Notes under the pieces: model-generated
What the model was told of the DNA's origin: nothing
The model's database searches: none
Seen by the model: the letters and a program-made list of their open reading frames with translations, nothing else
Shown: positions 17,737 to 26,000 of the stretch, in pieces
How positions within the stretch are numbered: the stretch's first letter is position 1
Layout: each line of letters opens with the position of its first letter
Origin: Pseudomonas sp. A-1
Lineage (GTDB): Bacteria > Pseudomonadota > Gammaproteobacteria > Pseudomonadales > Pseudomonadaceae
Reading direction: 5' to 3'
Assembly: GCF_004801855.1 (NCBI RefSeq)
Contig: NZ_SSTC01000034.1
Span: forward strand, 1-44,655
Length of the DNA stretch: 44,655 nucleotides
Made by a program: the position numbers and the translations under genes

Positions 17737-20406
17737 TTACTGGTCGATCTTCACGCGGAAGGTCAGGACCGCGGAGCTGCCGGAAGCCACGCTGGTGAAG
17801 TTCGCCACCACCTGGCCGCTGGCGCCGTTGGCCGGAGCACTGTTGACGTTGCCGGCCGGCACGGTGACGGCGCTGTTGCCGACGTAGCTGGTGAAGGTCG
17901 GCGTGGTGTCGGAGATGCTCGCCGCGCTGATCGGCTGGGTGCCGAGGTTGCGCAGGGTGACCTCGTAGATCAGGCAGGCGCCCGGCCTGGCGTCCAGGCG
18001 GCCGGTGGCGGTGAAGCTGCCGTCGGCGGTGCCGTCGCAGGTCGCATCCAGCGCCTGGCGCTTGATGACCTGCACGTCGCCGGACACCACGATGGAGGTG
18101 TCGGTGGCCTGGTTGTTGGTGGCGTCCGCGTCGCCGACGGCGGAAACACCGACCGAGGTGGTGTTGGCCGCGCCGTTGTTGGCGCCGGACGGCGCGAACA
18201 CCTGGATCAGCAGCGGTACCTGGGCTCCGGGCGCCAGGGTGGCGCCCAGCGCCGGATTGGCCGCCAGGATGTCGTCGACGTTGTCGACACGCACATCGCC
18301 GGCACCGATGGCGCCGTTGCCGTCCAGGTCGTACCAGATCAGCGAACTCCACAGCGCAGCGGAATCGCTGTTGCTCAGGGCCGCAGCGCTGACGCCGACG
18401 TTGCCGTTGTTGTTCAGGGTGTGGGAGTAGACCACCTGGCCGCCGGCGAACACCTGCGAGGTGTTGTTCGGCGTCACCGACAGGTCGACCACCTGGTCGA
18501 CGGTCACCGCGTCGTGCTTGACGTCCAGCGCGCCGCTGGTCGGCGACAGCGCACGGAAGAACAGGCTGGTGGTGCCCGGCGTCGCGCCGGCCGGCACGGC
18601 CACCTCGGCGGTGATCCGCAGGCTGGCGCCGGCGGCGATGGTGCCGGTGTTGCTGATCACCGCGCCGGTGGCCGCGTTGCGGAAGGTCACGCTCCAGCCG
18701 GCCGGCAGGCTCAGCGCGGCGAAGGTGTTGTTGGTGCTGGCCGCCAGGTTGTAGCTGTCGAGCACCGCGCTGTTGTTGTTGACGAACAGGGTGAAGGCCG
18801 TGGTCTGGCCCGGCTTCACCGAGTTGGTGGTCACCGCCGCAGCTTCACCGGTCGGCTGCACGCCGGCACCCGGGGCGCCGGCGCCGGCGCTGTCGTTGGT
18901 CAGGTCGACCGAGTTGGCGGTGATGGCCAGCAGGCGGTCGGTCACGCTGTCCTTCACGCTCGGGTTGACCTGCGAGGTGGCGGTCTTGGTCACGTCGAAC
19001 GGACCGCTGCCGGCAGCGCTGTTGGGCAGGATCACGCGCAGGTGCACGTGGAAGCTCGCCCCCGGCGCCAGCGGGCCGCTGTCCGGGATGCCGTTGCCGT
19101 TGCTGTCGGTCAGCGGAGTGCCGTCGGCGCCGCGCAGCTGGAAGCTGGTGCCGGCCGGGAAGCTGACGTTGCTGTAGGTGATGTCGAAGGTATCGACGCC
19201 GTTGCCCTGGTTGACCACGACGTTGTCGAAGGTCAGGGTCGACCCCTGCGGCACGGCGGCGCTGCTGACCACGTCGTTCTGGTTGCCGTCGGAATCGCTG
19301 CTCGAGGACTCGTCGGAAAGCTTGACGGCGGCACTCTGGGTCACGGTGAAGTTGGAGATGTTGGTCTCGTCGCTGACGGTGGTGGCGCCGTTGCCGTATG
19401 CGACCGTGGCCTTGTTCGGCACCAGGCCCGGGGCGGTGGCCGCCTTGATGCGCGCCTTGAAACGCACCCAGCCGGACTGGCCCGGGGCGACGCTGGCGAT
19501 CACCGCCGCGACGCTCTGCCCGCTCACCTCGTAGGCGATGCCGGCCGGATCGGCGCTGTTGTCGTCGGTCAGCGCGGTGCCGGTCCCGCTGACGCTCCAG
19601 CGACCGGTGCCGGCCACGTACTCGTAGCGGTTGTCCAGCAGGTCGGTGAGGGTCAGGTCGGTGGCGGCACGGGTACCGTTGTTGGTATAGGTCAGGGTGA
19701 CTTCGACCTCGCTGCCCACCGGACCGGACTGCAGGCTCAGCGCCTTGGTCACCGGCACCACGGCCACGTCGCCGGAAACGGTCACGGTGTCGGTGTTGGT
19801 GTCGGTCACGCTGCCGGTGTACTGGCTGGTGGCGGTGAGGGTCAGCTGGCTGGCCTGGGCAGCCAGGGCGCCGGCCGGCACCTGGGCGGCGATCACGACG
19901 TTGTAGCTGCCGCCCGCCGGCAGGGTCGGGGTCACGGCGAGCGCATCGAAGTTGTCCGGCACGCCGTCGCCGTCGGCATCGGCATAGACGGTGATGCTGC
20001 CGAAGGCGAAGCCGCCGCCGGCCACCTGGGCCGCGACCAGATCGTAGATGTCGTTGCCGTTACCGGTGTTGGTGACGGTGTGCGGCAGGTAGATGGTCGA
20101 GCTGGGCGCCGCGACCTTGTTCTGGTCGGACTCGACGTCCACGCCGGCCACCTGCAGGATGTTGGTTTCGACCAGGTTGGAGGTGGTGGTGCGGGCATTG
20201 CCGCCCACGTCCACGTAGCTGGCGGTGGCCTGGTTGCCGATGATCGAGCCGGCCGGCGGTGCGGCGGCGAAGGCCTGCGCCGACAGCAGCGCACTCACCG
20301 CCAGGGTCAGCACGACGATCAGGGCGAGCCAGATCCTCTTCTGCCACTCCATCGATCGAATGGTGCCGGCATTCCCGCCGACACCTCCTGGTATTGTTTC
20401 TGTCAT
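17737..20406 (-). CDS. Exported 889-aa multi-domain DUF11-type protein
   Basis: Function unknown. ATG 20406 has AAGGAG 8 nt upstream; an alternative ATG at 20352 starts directly before the signal peptide (MEWQKRIWLALIVVLTLAVS, cleavage after AQAFA). The mature protein is a chain of beta-rich DUF11/Ig-like units opening PPAGSIIGNQATASYVDVGG, with NTGNGNDIYDLV, GSTLTFDNVVVNQGNGVDTF and similar segments recurring, low Lys/Cys and high Asn/Ser/Thr/Val. Ca-site-like stretches are YADADGDGVPDNFD (~136), TDSNGNGIPDSGPL (~433) and DLDGNGAIGAGD (~693). The last ~115 residues form a typical DUF11 domain. No anchor is visible, so it is secreted to the periplasm or surface, perhaps held by the barrel protein encoded next. 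Confidence 0.85.
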   Translation of the reverse strand: MTETIPGGVGGNAGTIRSMEWQKRIWLALIVVLTLAVSALLSAQAFAAAPPAGSIIGNQATASYVDVGGNARTTTSNLVETNILQVAGVDVESDQNKVAAPSSTIYLPHTVTNTGNGNDIYDLVAAQVAGGGFAFGSITVYADADGDGVPDNFDALAVTPTLPAGGSYNVVIAAQVPAGALAAQASQLTLTATSQYTGSVTDTNTDTVTVSGDVAVVPVTKALSLQSGPVGSEVEVTLTYTNNGTRAATDLTLTDLLDNRYEYVAGTGRWSVSGTGTALTDDNSADPAGIAYEVSGQSVAAVIASVAPGQSGWVRFKARIKAATAPGLVPNKATVAYGNGATTVSDETNISNFTVTQSAAVKLSDESSSSDSDGNQNDVVSSAAVPQGSTLTFDNVVVNQGNGVDTFDITYSNVSFPAGTSFQLRGADGTPLTDSNGNGIPDSGPLAPGASFHVHLRVILPNSAAGSGPFDVTKTATSQVNPSVKDSVTDRLLAITANSVDLTNDSAGAGAPGAGVQPTGEAAAVTTNSVKPGQTTAFTLFVNNNSAVLDSYNLAASTNNTFAALSLPAGWSVTFRNAATGAVISNTGTIAAGASLRITAEVAVPAGATPGTTSLFFRALSPTSGALDVKHDAVTVDQVVDLSVTPNNTSQVFAGGQVVYSHTLNNNGNVGVSAAALSNSDSAALWSSLIWYDLDGNGAIGAGDVRVDNVDDILAANPALGATLAPGAQVPLLIQVFAPSGANNGAANTTSVGVSAVGDADATNNQATDTSIVVSGDVQVIKRQALDATCDGTADGSFTATGRLDARPGACLIYEVTLRNLGTQPISAASISDTTPTFTSYVGNSAVTVPAGNVNSAPANGASGQVVANFTSVASGSSAVLTFRVKIDQ

Positions 20407-20611
20407 GGAACACTCTCCTTGATTGCAGGCGCAGAACGCCCTTGGCTCTACTGGGCTGGGAAGTCGCGACGAGCGCAGGGATGGACAGCCTGCCGGGCAG
20501 GCCGCCGGAAACCGGTCGACGGGGTCGGATGCGTGGAAAGCGCGCGCAGGCCGGCCGCCATGCCCCGGTGCGGGGGCGCGGCCTGGCTATGGGCGGGCGA
20601 TCGGCGGGCGG

Positions 20612-21106
20612 TCAGGGCGTGCCGGGCTTCTCCGGCTCGGCGACCTGGACGCGATAGGAATAGGTCTGCGGCTTGCCCTTCTCGAGGGGCTGTCCGGCAG
20701 TCCACTGCACGTGGGAGTAGTGTTCGGGCGGCACCACTTCCTCGCCCTTGCCGTCCGCAGCCTTGCGCTTGAGCGGAGCGGCCTGCCAGGTGACGCCACC
20801 GTCGTGGCTGAAGCGCAGGCGTGCGCGCACGTCGCTGCGGGCACTGTCCGCCACGTAGCGGGTGCCGGCGGGCACCGGGCCCTTGACCTTCAGCTGGGAG
20901 ACCGGGGTGCTTTCGCTGTTCTTGTAGGTGAGGCGGTATTCGATGACTTCGCCGGGACGCGCCGACCTGGCTTCCTCGAAGGTCTCGCGTCCATCCTGAT
21001 CCTCGATGACCCGCAGGGCCTCCATGAAGCTGTCAACCTCGGCCAGGGCGGGAGCAGCCGGTACTACAGCCACCAGCAGGGGCAGCAACATCCTGAACAC
21101 AGTCAT
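20612..21106 (-). CDS. Small exported DUF11-like protein (164 aa), first gene of the cluster
   Basis: Function unknown. The signal peptide is clear (MTVFRMLLPLLVAVVPAAPALA). The mature ~142 residues form one beta-rich domain: ARPGEVIEYRLTYKNSESTP and GPVPAGTRYVADSARS are the DUF11 hallmark (title strand, then PxGTxYVxGS-like motif), followed by a part typical of this subtype (RLRFSHDGGVTWQAAP) and a closing strand (TYSYRVQVAEPEK). The ATG at 21106 has GAGGA 8 nt upstream. It is 205 nt ahead of the 889-aa gene on the same strand. Being small, single-domain and first, it could be a periplasmic adaptor or minor subunit; that is speculation. Confidence 0.8.
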   Translation of the reverse strand: MTVFRMLLPLLVAVVPAAPALAEVDSFMEALRVIEDQDGRETFEEARSARPGEVIEYRLTYKNSESTPVSQLKVKGPVPAGTRYVADSARSDVRARLRFSHDGGVTWQAAPLKRKAADGKGEEVVPPEHYSHVQWTAGQPLEKGKPQTYSYRVQVAEPEKPGTP

Positions 21107-21315
21107 CGAAGCATCCTCGGCGAAACGCGATCCGTCAAAAAATCACGACCATGTGATTCGGCAATGGCTTCCAGCACTCCGTTTCGTCAAAAACATGGCC
21201 TGCTCGTCAAGGATAAGGACGACCATTTCACACAACAAGATAAAACATCAGGAAACACCATCCCGAAATCGGGACAGTCCGCGCGCCGGGACACCGGTCC
21301 CGGCGGCGACGGGCG
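21107..21315 (-). promoter_or_regulatory. AT-rich control region before the DUF11 cluster, with argA 3' hairpins
   Basis: In the transcribed direction it begins, just after the argA stop, with two hairpins: CCGGGAC/GTCCCGG (21286-21303) and TCCCGA/TCGGGA (21261-21274). Then comes an AT-rich 150 bp containing TTGACG three times (complement of 21133-21138, 21185-21190 and 21205-21210; two of them preceded by a T-run). Any could be a -35 element, but I found no matching -10 at 16-18 nt, so the promoter is not pinpointed. Confidence 0.4.
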
Positions 21316-22614
21316 CTACAGCGGCTTCTCGAACACCTTCGACTGCCTCTGGAAGTTGTACAGCGAAGCGCGCGCCGGCGGCAGGCGGTCGACGCTGCAC
21401 GGCTTGAAGCCGCGCTCCTGGAACCAGTGGGCGGTGCGGGTGGTGAGCACGAACAGGGTCTTCAGGCCCTGGGCGCGGGCGCGCTGCTCGATGCGTTCGA
21501 GCAGCTGGTCACCGCGCCCGCCCTGGCGGTATTCGGGGTGCACGGCCAGGCAGGCCAGCTCACCCCAGTCGGAGTCCGGCACCGGATAGAGCGCGGCGCA
21601 GGCGATGATCAGGCCGTCGCGCTCGACGATGCTGAACTGGCCGATCTCGCGCTCCAGCACCTCGCGCGAGCGGCGCACCAGGATGCCCTGCTCCTCCAGC
21701 GGGCGGATCAGCTCGAGCAGGCCGCCGACGTCGTCGATGCCCGCCTCGCGCAGCTGCTCGAACTGCTCCTGGGCCACTAGGGTGCCGGCGCCGTCGCGGG
21801 TGAACAGCTCGTTGAGCAGCGCGCCGTCCTCGGCGTAGCTGACGATGTGGCTGCGCCGCACGCCGCCGCGGCAGGCCTGGGCAGCGGCGTCGAGCAACTC
21901 GCCCTGGTAGTCGCTGCCGAGGCGCGCCAGGTGCGGCGGCACCTGCTGCGGGCGCAGCTCGCGGACCAACTGGCCGGCCTCGTCGAGCAGGCCGCGGGCG
22001 GCGCCGAACAGGATCAGCTTCTCGGCCTGCAGGTCGATGGCCGCGCTCATCGCCACGTCCTCGCAGGCCAGGTTGAAGATCTCGCCGGTCGGCGAGTAGC
22101 CCAGCGACGACAAGAGGACGATGCGCCGCTCGTCGAGCAGGCGCTCGATGCCCTTGCGGTCGATGCGTCGCACCAGGCCGGTGTGCTGGTAGTCGACGCC
22201 GTCGACCACGCCGATCGGCCGCGCGGTGACCAGGTTGCCGCCGGCCACGCGCAGGCGCGCGCCCTGCATCGGCGAGGCGGCCATGTCCATCGACAGGCGC
22301 GCCTCGATGCCCAGGCGCAGGCCGCCGACCGCTTCGACCACGCATTCCAGGGTAGGCCCGTCGGTGACCCGCAGGCCGTGGTGGTAGCGCGGCGCCAGGC
22401 CGCGGGCGGCGAGGCGCGCCTCGATCTGCGGACGCGAGCCGTGGACCAGCACCAGGCGCACGCCGAGGCTGTGCAGCAGCACCAGGTCGTGGACGATGTT
22501 GGCGAAGTTGGGGTGCTCGACCCCCTCGCCCGGCAGCATGACCACGAAGGTGCGGTCGCGGTGGGCGTTGATGTAGGGGGTGGCGTGGCGCAGCCAGTTG
22601 ACGTAGTCGTGCAT
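21316..22614 (-). CDS. argA: N-acetylglutamate synthase (amino-acid acetyltransferase)
   Basis: A 432-aa cytosolic enzyme transferring acetyl from acetyl-CoA to L-glutamate, the first step of arginine biosynthesis and normally feedback-inhibited by arginine. The N-terminal ~290 residues are an amino-acid-kinase-like domain (LLHSLGVRLVLVHGSRPQIE; ILFGAARGLLDEAG), and the C-terminal ~140 residues a GNAT acetyltransferase with EYRQGGRGDQLLERIEQRAR (acetyl-CoA loop) and HWFQERGFKP. Length and N-terminus (MHDYVNWLRHATPYINAHR) agree with Pseudomonas ArgA. It lies downstream of argE on the same strand with a 142-nt gap containing a hairpin. Confidence 0.97.
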   Translation of the reverse strand: MHDYVNWLRHATPYINAHRDRTFVVMLPGEGVEHPNFANIVHDLVLLHSLGVRLVLVHGSRPQIEARLAARGLAPRYHHGLRVTDGPTLECVVEAVGGLRLGIEARLSMDMAASPMQGARLRVAGGNLVTARPIGVVDGVDYQHTGLVRRIDRKGIERLLDERRIVLLSSLGYSPTGEIFNLACEDVAMSAAIDLQAEKLILFGAARGLLDEAGQLVRELRPQQVPPHLARLGSDYQGELLDAAAQACRGGVRRSHIVSYAEDGALLNELFTRDGAGTLVAQEQFEQLREAGIDDVGGLLELIRPLEEQGILVRRSREVLEREIGQFSIVERDGLIIACAALYPVPDSDWGELACLAVHPEYRQGGRGDQLLERIEQRARAQGLKTLFVLTTRTAHWFQERGFKPCSVDRLPPARASLYNFQRQSKVFEKPL

Positions 22615-22724
22615 GAAGAACCTGCCTGTGGGTACTGGGGGTGCCGATGCTCCGGCGCAGGCACCCGGCCCGGACGCTAGGCGTCCCCGGCCATGAAAAA
22701 GCGGACGCCGAGCGTCCCGGGCGA

Positions 22725-22750
22725 CGCACCCACGCGGGAGCGTGGGTGCG
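22725..22750 (-). terminator. Hairpin between argE and argA
   Basis: CGCACCCACGC, loop GGGA, GCGTGGGTGCG: a perfect 11-bp stem starting 6 nt after the argE stop. No U-tract follows, so it may be a Rho-independent-like 3' end or simply an mRNA-stabilising element. The rest of 22615-22756 shows no gene. Confidence 0.45.
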
Positions 22751-22756
22751 ATCGGA

Positions 22757-23926
22757 TCAAGTTCGCGCCGGCGGCGTCGGTTGGGCGTCGAGGCAATAAT
22801 GCCCGATCAGCTGGCGCAGCAGCTCGACGGTCGGCGCGATGCGCGCCAGGTCGAGGTACTCGTCCGGCTGGTGGGCGCAGGCGATGTCGCCGGGGCCGAG
22901 GACGATGGTCTCGCAACCGAGCTGCTGCAGGTAGGGCGCCTCGGTACCGAAGGCCACCGCCTCGGCCGCCTGGCCGGTGAGGCGCTCGGCCAGGCGCACC
23001 AGCTCGCTGTCCGCCGCCTGCTCGAACGGCGGCACGCCGGGGAAGATCGGCCCGTAGTCGATGCGCACGCCGCGCTGCTCGGCCAGCGGCTGCAGCTTGG
23101 CGCGGATCGCCGCGCGCAGCTGCTCGGGGTCCATGCCCGGCAGCGGGCGCAGGTCGAACTCCAGGGCACACTGGCCGCAGATGCGGTTGGGATTGTCGCC
23201 GCCGTGGATGCAGCCCAGATTGAGGGTCGGCTGCGGCACGTTGAACAGCGGGTTGCTGAACTCCTTCTGCCACTGGCCGCGCAGGGCGAGCAGCTCGCCG
23301 ATCGCCGCGTGCATGGCCTCCAGCGCACTGCGCCCGAGCGTCGGGTCGGAGGAATGGCCGCTCTGCCCATGGATGTCGATGCGCTCCATCATCACCCCCT
23401 TGTGCAGGCGGATCGGCTTGAGGCCAGTCGGCTCGCCGATCACCGCGGCGCGGCCCAGCGGGCGGCCGGCCTCGGCCAGGGCGCGCGCGCCGCTCATCGA
23501 GCTTTCCTCGTCGCAGGTGGCGAGGATCAGCAGCGGCTGGCGGAACGGCCGGTCGAGCAGCGGCTTGACCGCCTCGATGATCAGCGGGAAGAAGCCCTTC
23601 ATGTCGCACACGCCCAGGCCATACCAGCGGTCGTCGGCCTCGCGCAGGGCCAGCGGGTCGCTCCGCCACAGCGCGGCGTCGAAGGGTACGGTGTCGCTGT
23701 GCCCGGCCAGCACCAGGCCGCCGGGACCGGAGCCGTAGGTCGCCAGCAGGTTGGCCTTGCCGGGGGCGATGTCCTGGATCTCGCAGGCGAAGCCGAGGTC
23801 GGTCAGCCAGCCGGCCAGGCGCTCGATCAGCGGGCGGTTGGGCTGGTCGAGGCTGGGCTGGGTGCAGCTCACCGTCGGCAGGGCGATCAGCTCGGCGAAC
23901 TGCTGCTTGAGGCTGGGAAGGGGCAT
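22757..23926 (-). CDS. argE: Acetylornithine deacetylase
   Basis: A 389-aa M20-family zinc hydrolase removing acetate from N-acetylornithine to give ornithine. Visible motifs: VLAGHSDTVPFD (~72-83, His and Asp of the metal/active site), YGLGVCDMKGFFPL (metal-binding Asp), TCDEESSMSGARAL (catalytic Glu-Glu pair) and IGEPTGLKPIRLHKG; the dimerisation domain sits in the middle, and the C-terminal segment GPGDIACAHQPDEYLDLARI supplies the last metal His. The ATG 23926 has GGAG about 9 nt upstream. With argA next, the pair serves the linear acetylated route to ornithine. Confidence 0.95.
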   Translation of the reverse strand: MPLPSLKQQFAELIALPTVSCTQPSLDQPNRPLIERLAGWLTDLGFACEIQDIAPGKANLLATYGSGPGGLVLAGHSDTVPFDAALWRSDPLALREADDRWYGLGVCDMKGFFPLIIEAVKPLLDRPFRQPLLILATCDEESSMSGARALAEAGRPLGRAAVIGEPTGLKPIRLHKGVMMERIDIHGQSGHSSDPTLGRSALEAMHAAIGELLALRGQWQKEFSNPLFNVPQPTLNLGCIHGGDNPNRICGQCALEFDLRPLPGMDPEQLRAAIRAKLQPLAEQRGVRIDYGPIFPGVPPFEQAADSELVRLAERLTGQAAEAVAFGTEAPYLQQLGCETIVLGPGDIACAHQPDEYLDLARIAPTVELLRQLIGHYCLDAQPTPPART

Positions 23927-23982
23927 GGCGGCACTCCGGAAACAGTGCCTTGCATGATAGGCCGCGCGGGCCGAGGGGGAAA

Positions 23983-24012
23983 CCGCCGCGCCCGCACGGG
24001 CAGGCGCGGCGG
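23983..24012 (-). terminator. Intrinsic terminator of the PiT transporter gene
   Basis: In the transcribed direction: CCGCCGCGCC, 10-nt loop, GGCGCGGCGG, then TTTCCCCC. It lies 6 nt after the transporter stop and separates it from argE. Confidence 0.65.
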
Positions 24013-24017
24013 CCGGA

Positions 24018-25283
24018 TCAGGCGAAGATCGCCTGGAGGATCTCGAAGAACAGGATCGCCAGGATGGCGCCGGCCGGCAGGGTGATGATCCACGACATGA
24101 AGATCCGCCCGATCACGCCGAGGTTCAGCGCGCCGATGCCGCGGGCCAGGCCGATGCCCAGCACGGCGCCGACCAGGGTGTGGGTGGTGGACACCGGCAG
24201 GCCGATGGCCGAGGCGCCGACCACGGTGGAGGCGGTGGCCAGCTCGGCGGCGAAGCCGCGGCTGGGGGTCAGTTCGGTGATCTCCTTGCCGATGGTGGCG
24301 ATCACCTTGTAGCCGTAGGTGGCCAGACCGATGACGATGCCGACGGCACCGAGCAGCAGCACCCAGCCCGGCACCGCCGACTTGGCGCCGACCGCCATGT
24401 CGCCACCGGACTGGATCACGCCGACGATCCCGGCCAGCGGACCGACTGCGTTGGCCACATCGTTGGCGCCGTGGGCGAAGGCCATCGAGCAGGCGGTGAA
24501 CACCATCAGCACGGCGAACACCTTCTCCACGCTGGCGTAGTGGAAGCCCTTGTCCGCCTCGGCATCCACCTGGATGCGGGAGAGGATGGCCATGCCGAGC
24601 AGCATCACCAGCACGCCGATGCCCAGCGCCAGCAGGAGGCCCTGGCCACTGGAAAGGTGCAGGCCGACGTGCTTGAGGCCCTTGGTCACGGTCATCAGCG
24701 CGACCATGAAACCGGTGAGGAACATGTAGAACGGCACGAAGCGCTTGGCGTTGCGGAACGGCTCGTCGGTGTCGATGATCAGCTTCTGCACGCTGACGAA
24801 CAGGCCGAAGGCGACCAGGCCGGAGAGGAACGGAGTGACCACCCAGCTGGCGACGATCGGGCCGATGGCGCCCCACTGCACCGCGTCCATCGACACGCCG
24901 ACCGCGGCGAAGCCGATCACCGCGCCGACGATGGAGTGGGTGGTGGACACCGGCCAGCCCTTGGCGGTGGCCACCAGCAGCCAGGTGCCGGCCGCCAGCA
25001 GCGCCGACATCATGCCCAGCACCATCAGGTCGGGGGAGATGGCCTCGGCATCGACGATGCCGTTCTTGATGGTCTCGGTCACCTCGCCGCCGGCGAGGTA
25101 GGCACCGCAGAACTCGAAGACCATGGCGATCAGGATCGCCTGCTTGATGGTCAGCGCGCGCGAGCCGACCGAGGTGCCCATGGCGTTGGCCACGTCGTTG
25201 GCGCCGACGCCCCAGGCCATGAAGAAGCCGAAGGCGCAGGCGAGTACGAGGAGTACGAAGCCGTAATCCGCAATAAGAGACAT
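24018..25283 (-). CDS. PiT-family inorganic phosphate transporter (DUF47-associated type)
   Basis: A 421-aa inner-membrane phosphate (probably metal-phosphate/H+ or Na+) symporter. The two inverted-repeat signatures of the PiT/PHO-4 family are visible: GVGANDVANAMGTSVGSRAL (~25-44) and AHGANDVANAVGPLAGIVG in the second half, each in a stretch of hydrophobic helices, with the paired PVSTTHS(I/T)VGAV motifs. It lies 39 nt downstream of the DUF47 gene, a common bacterial operon, so its activity is probably controlled by that PhoU-like partner. Oddly, the bases directly before ATG 25283 read CCTCCT, which is anti-Shine-Dalgarno-like; initiation may depend on coupling to the upstream gene. Confidence 0.93.
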   Translation of the reverse strand: MSLIADYGFVLLVLACAFGFFMAWGVGANDVANAMGTSVGSRALTIKQAILIAMVFEFCGAYLAGGEVTETIKNGIVDAEAISPDLMVLGMMSALLAAGTWLLVATAKGWPVSTTHSIVGAVIGFAAVGVSMDAVQWGAIGPIVASWVVTPFLSGLVAFGLFVSVQKLIIDTDEPFRNAKRFVPFYMFLTGFMVALMTVTKGLKHVGLHLSSGQGLLLALGIGVLVMLLGMAILSRIQVDAEADKGFHYASVEKVFAVLMVFTACSMAFAHGANDVANAVGPLAGIVGVIQSGGDMAVGAKSAVPGWVLLLGAVGIVIGLATYGYKVIATIGKEITELTPSRGFAAELATASTVVGASAIGLPVSTTHTLVGAVLGIGLARGIGALNLGVIGRIFMSWIITLPAGAILAILFFEILQAIFA

Positions 25284-25322
25284 AGGAGGTTTCTCGTTGA
25301 TCCCAGACAGAACACCGGCGCA

Positions 25323-26000
25323 TCAGCGCGCCAGCAGTTGCTCCAGACGGTTGCCGACCCGCTCGGCGCGGTCGGCCACGTCACCGATCCATTCGATGAT
25401 CTGGTAGAGGAACATCACGTCGACCGGCGGCAGGTCCTTCTCCAGCTTGAACAGGCCGCGGCGCACCTCGACCTGCAGGCGGTCGGTGTCGTGCTCGATG
25501 ACCTCGATCTCCTCGACCATCTTCTCCACGAGGGTCGCCTCGCGGCCGGCGAAGCCGGTCTCGAGCAGCTCGTCCAGCTCGTTCATCGCCTTCAGCGCCT
25601 GGGCGCTGGCATCGACGGTGCGCTGCACGTAGGCCAGCATCAAGGGCTGCAACGGACCGGGAATGGTCATCTGGCGGCCCAGCATCAGGCCGGCGATGTC
25701 CTTGGCGCGGTTGGCCACCTTGTCCTGCACGCTGAGCAGCTCCAGCAGATCCGAGCGCGGCACCGGCAGGAACAGGCTCTTGGGCAGGTGGATGCGCACG
25801 CTCTTCTTGAGCTTGTCGGCTTCCTGCTCGAGGCGCGACATCTCCTGCTGGATCTGCTCGACCCGCGGCCAGTCCTCGGCGACGACGGCCTGGAAGAATG
25901 GCAGGAGATTCGCAGCGCACTCGTGCGCCTTGGCGATGTGCTGTTGCATCGGCCCGATGGGGGAGCGCCCGAACAGACTGACGAAGGGATTGATCGGCAT
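25323..26000 (-). CDS. DUF47 (TIGR00153) PhoU-like phosphate transport regulator
   Basis: A 225-aa all-helical cytoplasmic protein of the DUF47/PhoU-related family (starts MPINPFVSLFGRSPIGPMQQ, a family-typical N-terminus). Long amphipathic helices contain acidic metal-ligand type motifs (e.g. SVQDKVANRAKDIAGL, EVIEHDTDRLQVEV and the C-terminal IGDVADRAERVGNRLEQLL). Such proteins pair with PiT transporters and modulate uptake. First gene of a two-gene unit with the transporter at 24018; divergent from a second phosphate transporter, sharing a 184-bp control region. AGGG lies ~9 nt before ATG 26000. Confidence 0.93.
   Translation of the reverse strand: MPINPFVSLFGRSPIGPMQQHIAKAHECAANLLPFFQAVVAEDWPRVEQIQQEMSRLEQEADKLKKSVRIHLPKSLFLPVPRSDLLELLSVQDKVANRAKDIAGLMLGRQMTIPGPLQPLMLAYVQRTVDASAQALKAMNELDELLETGFAGREATLVEKMVEEIEVIEHDTDRLQVEVRRGLFKLEKDLPPVDVMFLYQIIEWIGDVADRAERVGNRLEQLLAR

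Noticed and set aside
20384-20389. AGGAGG inside the start region of the 889-aa gene, followed by an out-of-frame ATG
   Set aside because: The frame it would start is a shadow; the in-frame ATG 20406 has its own AAGGAG at good spacing.
11563-20772. 3069-codon open frame on the plus strand across the DUF11 cluster
   Set aside because: It is antisense to three genes with signal peptides and recognisable domains; composition (Gln/Ala/Val/Gly/Arg-rich, no hydrophobic core) is that of a GC-driven shadow frame.
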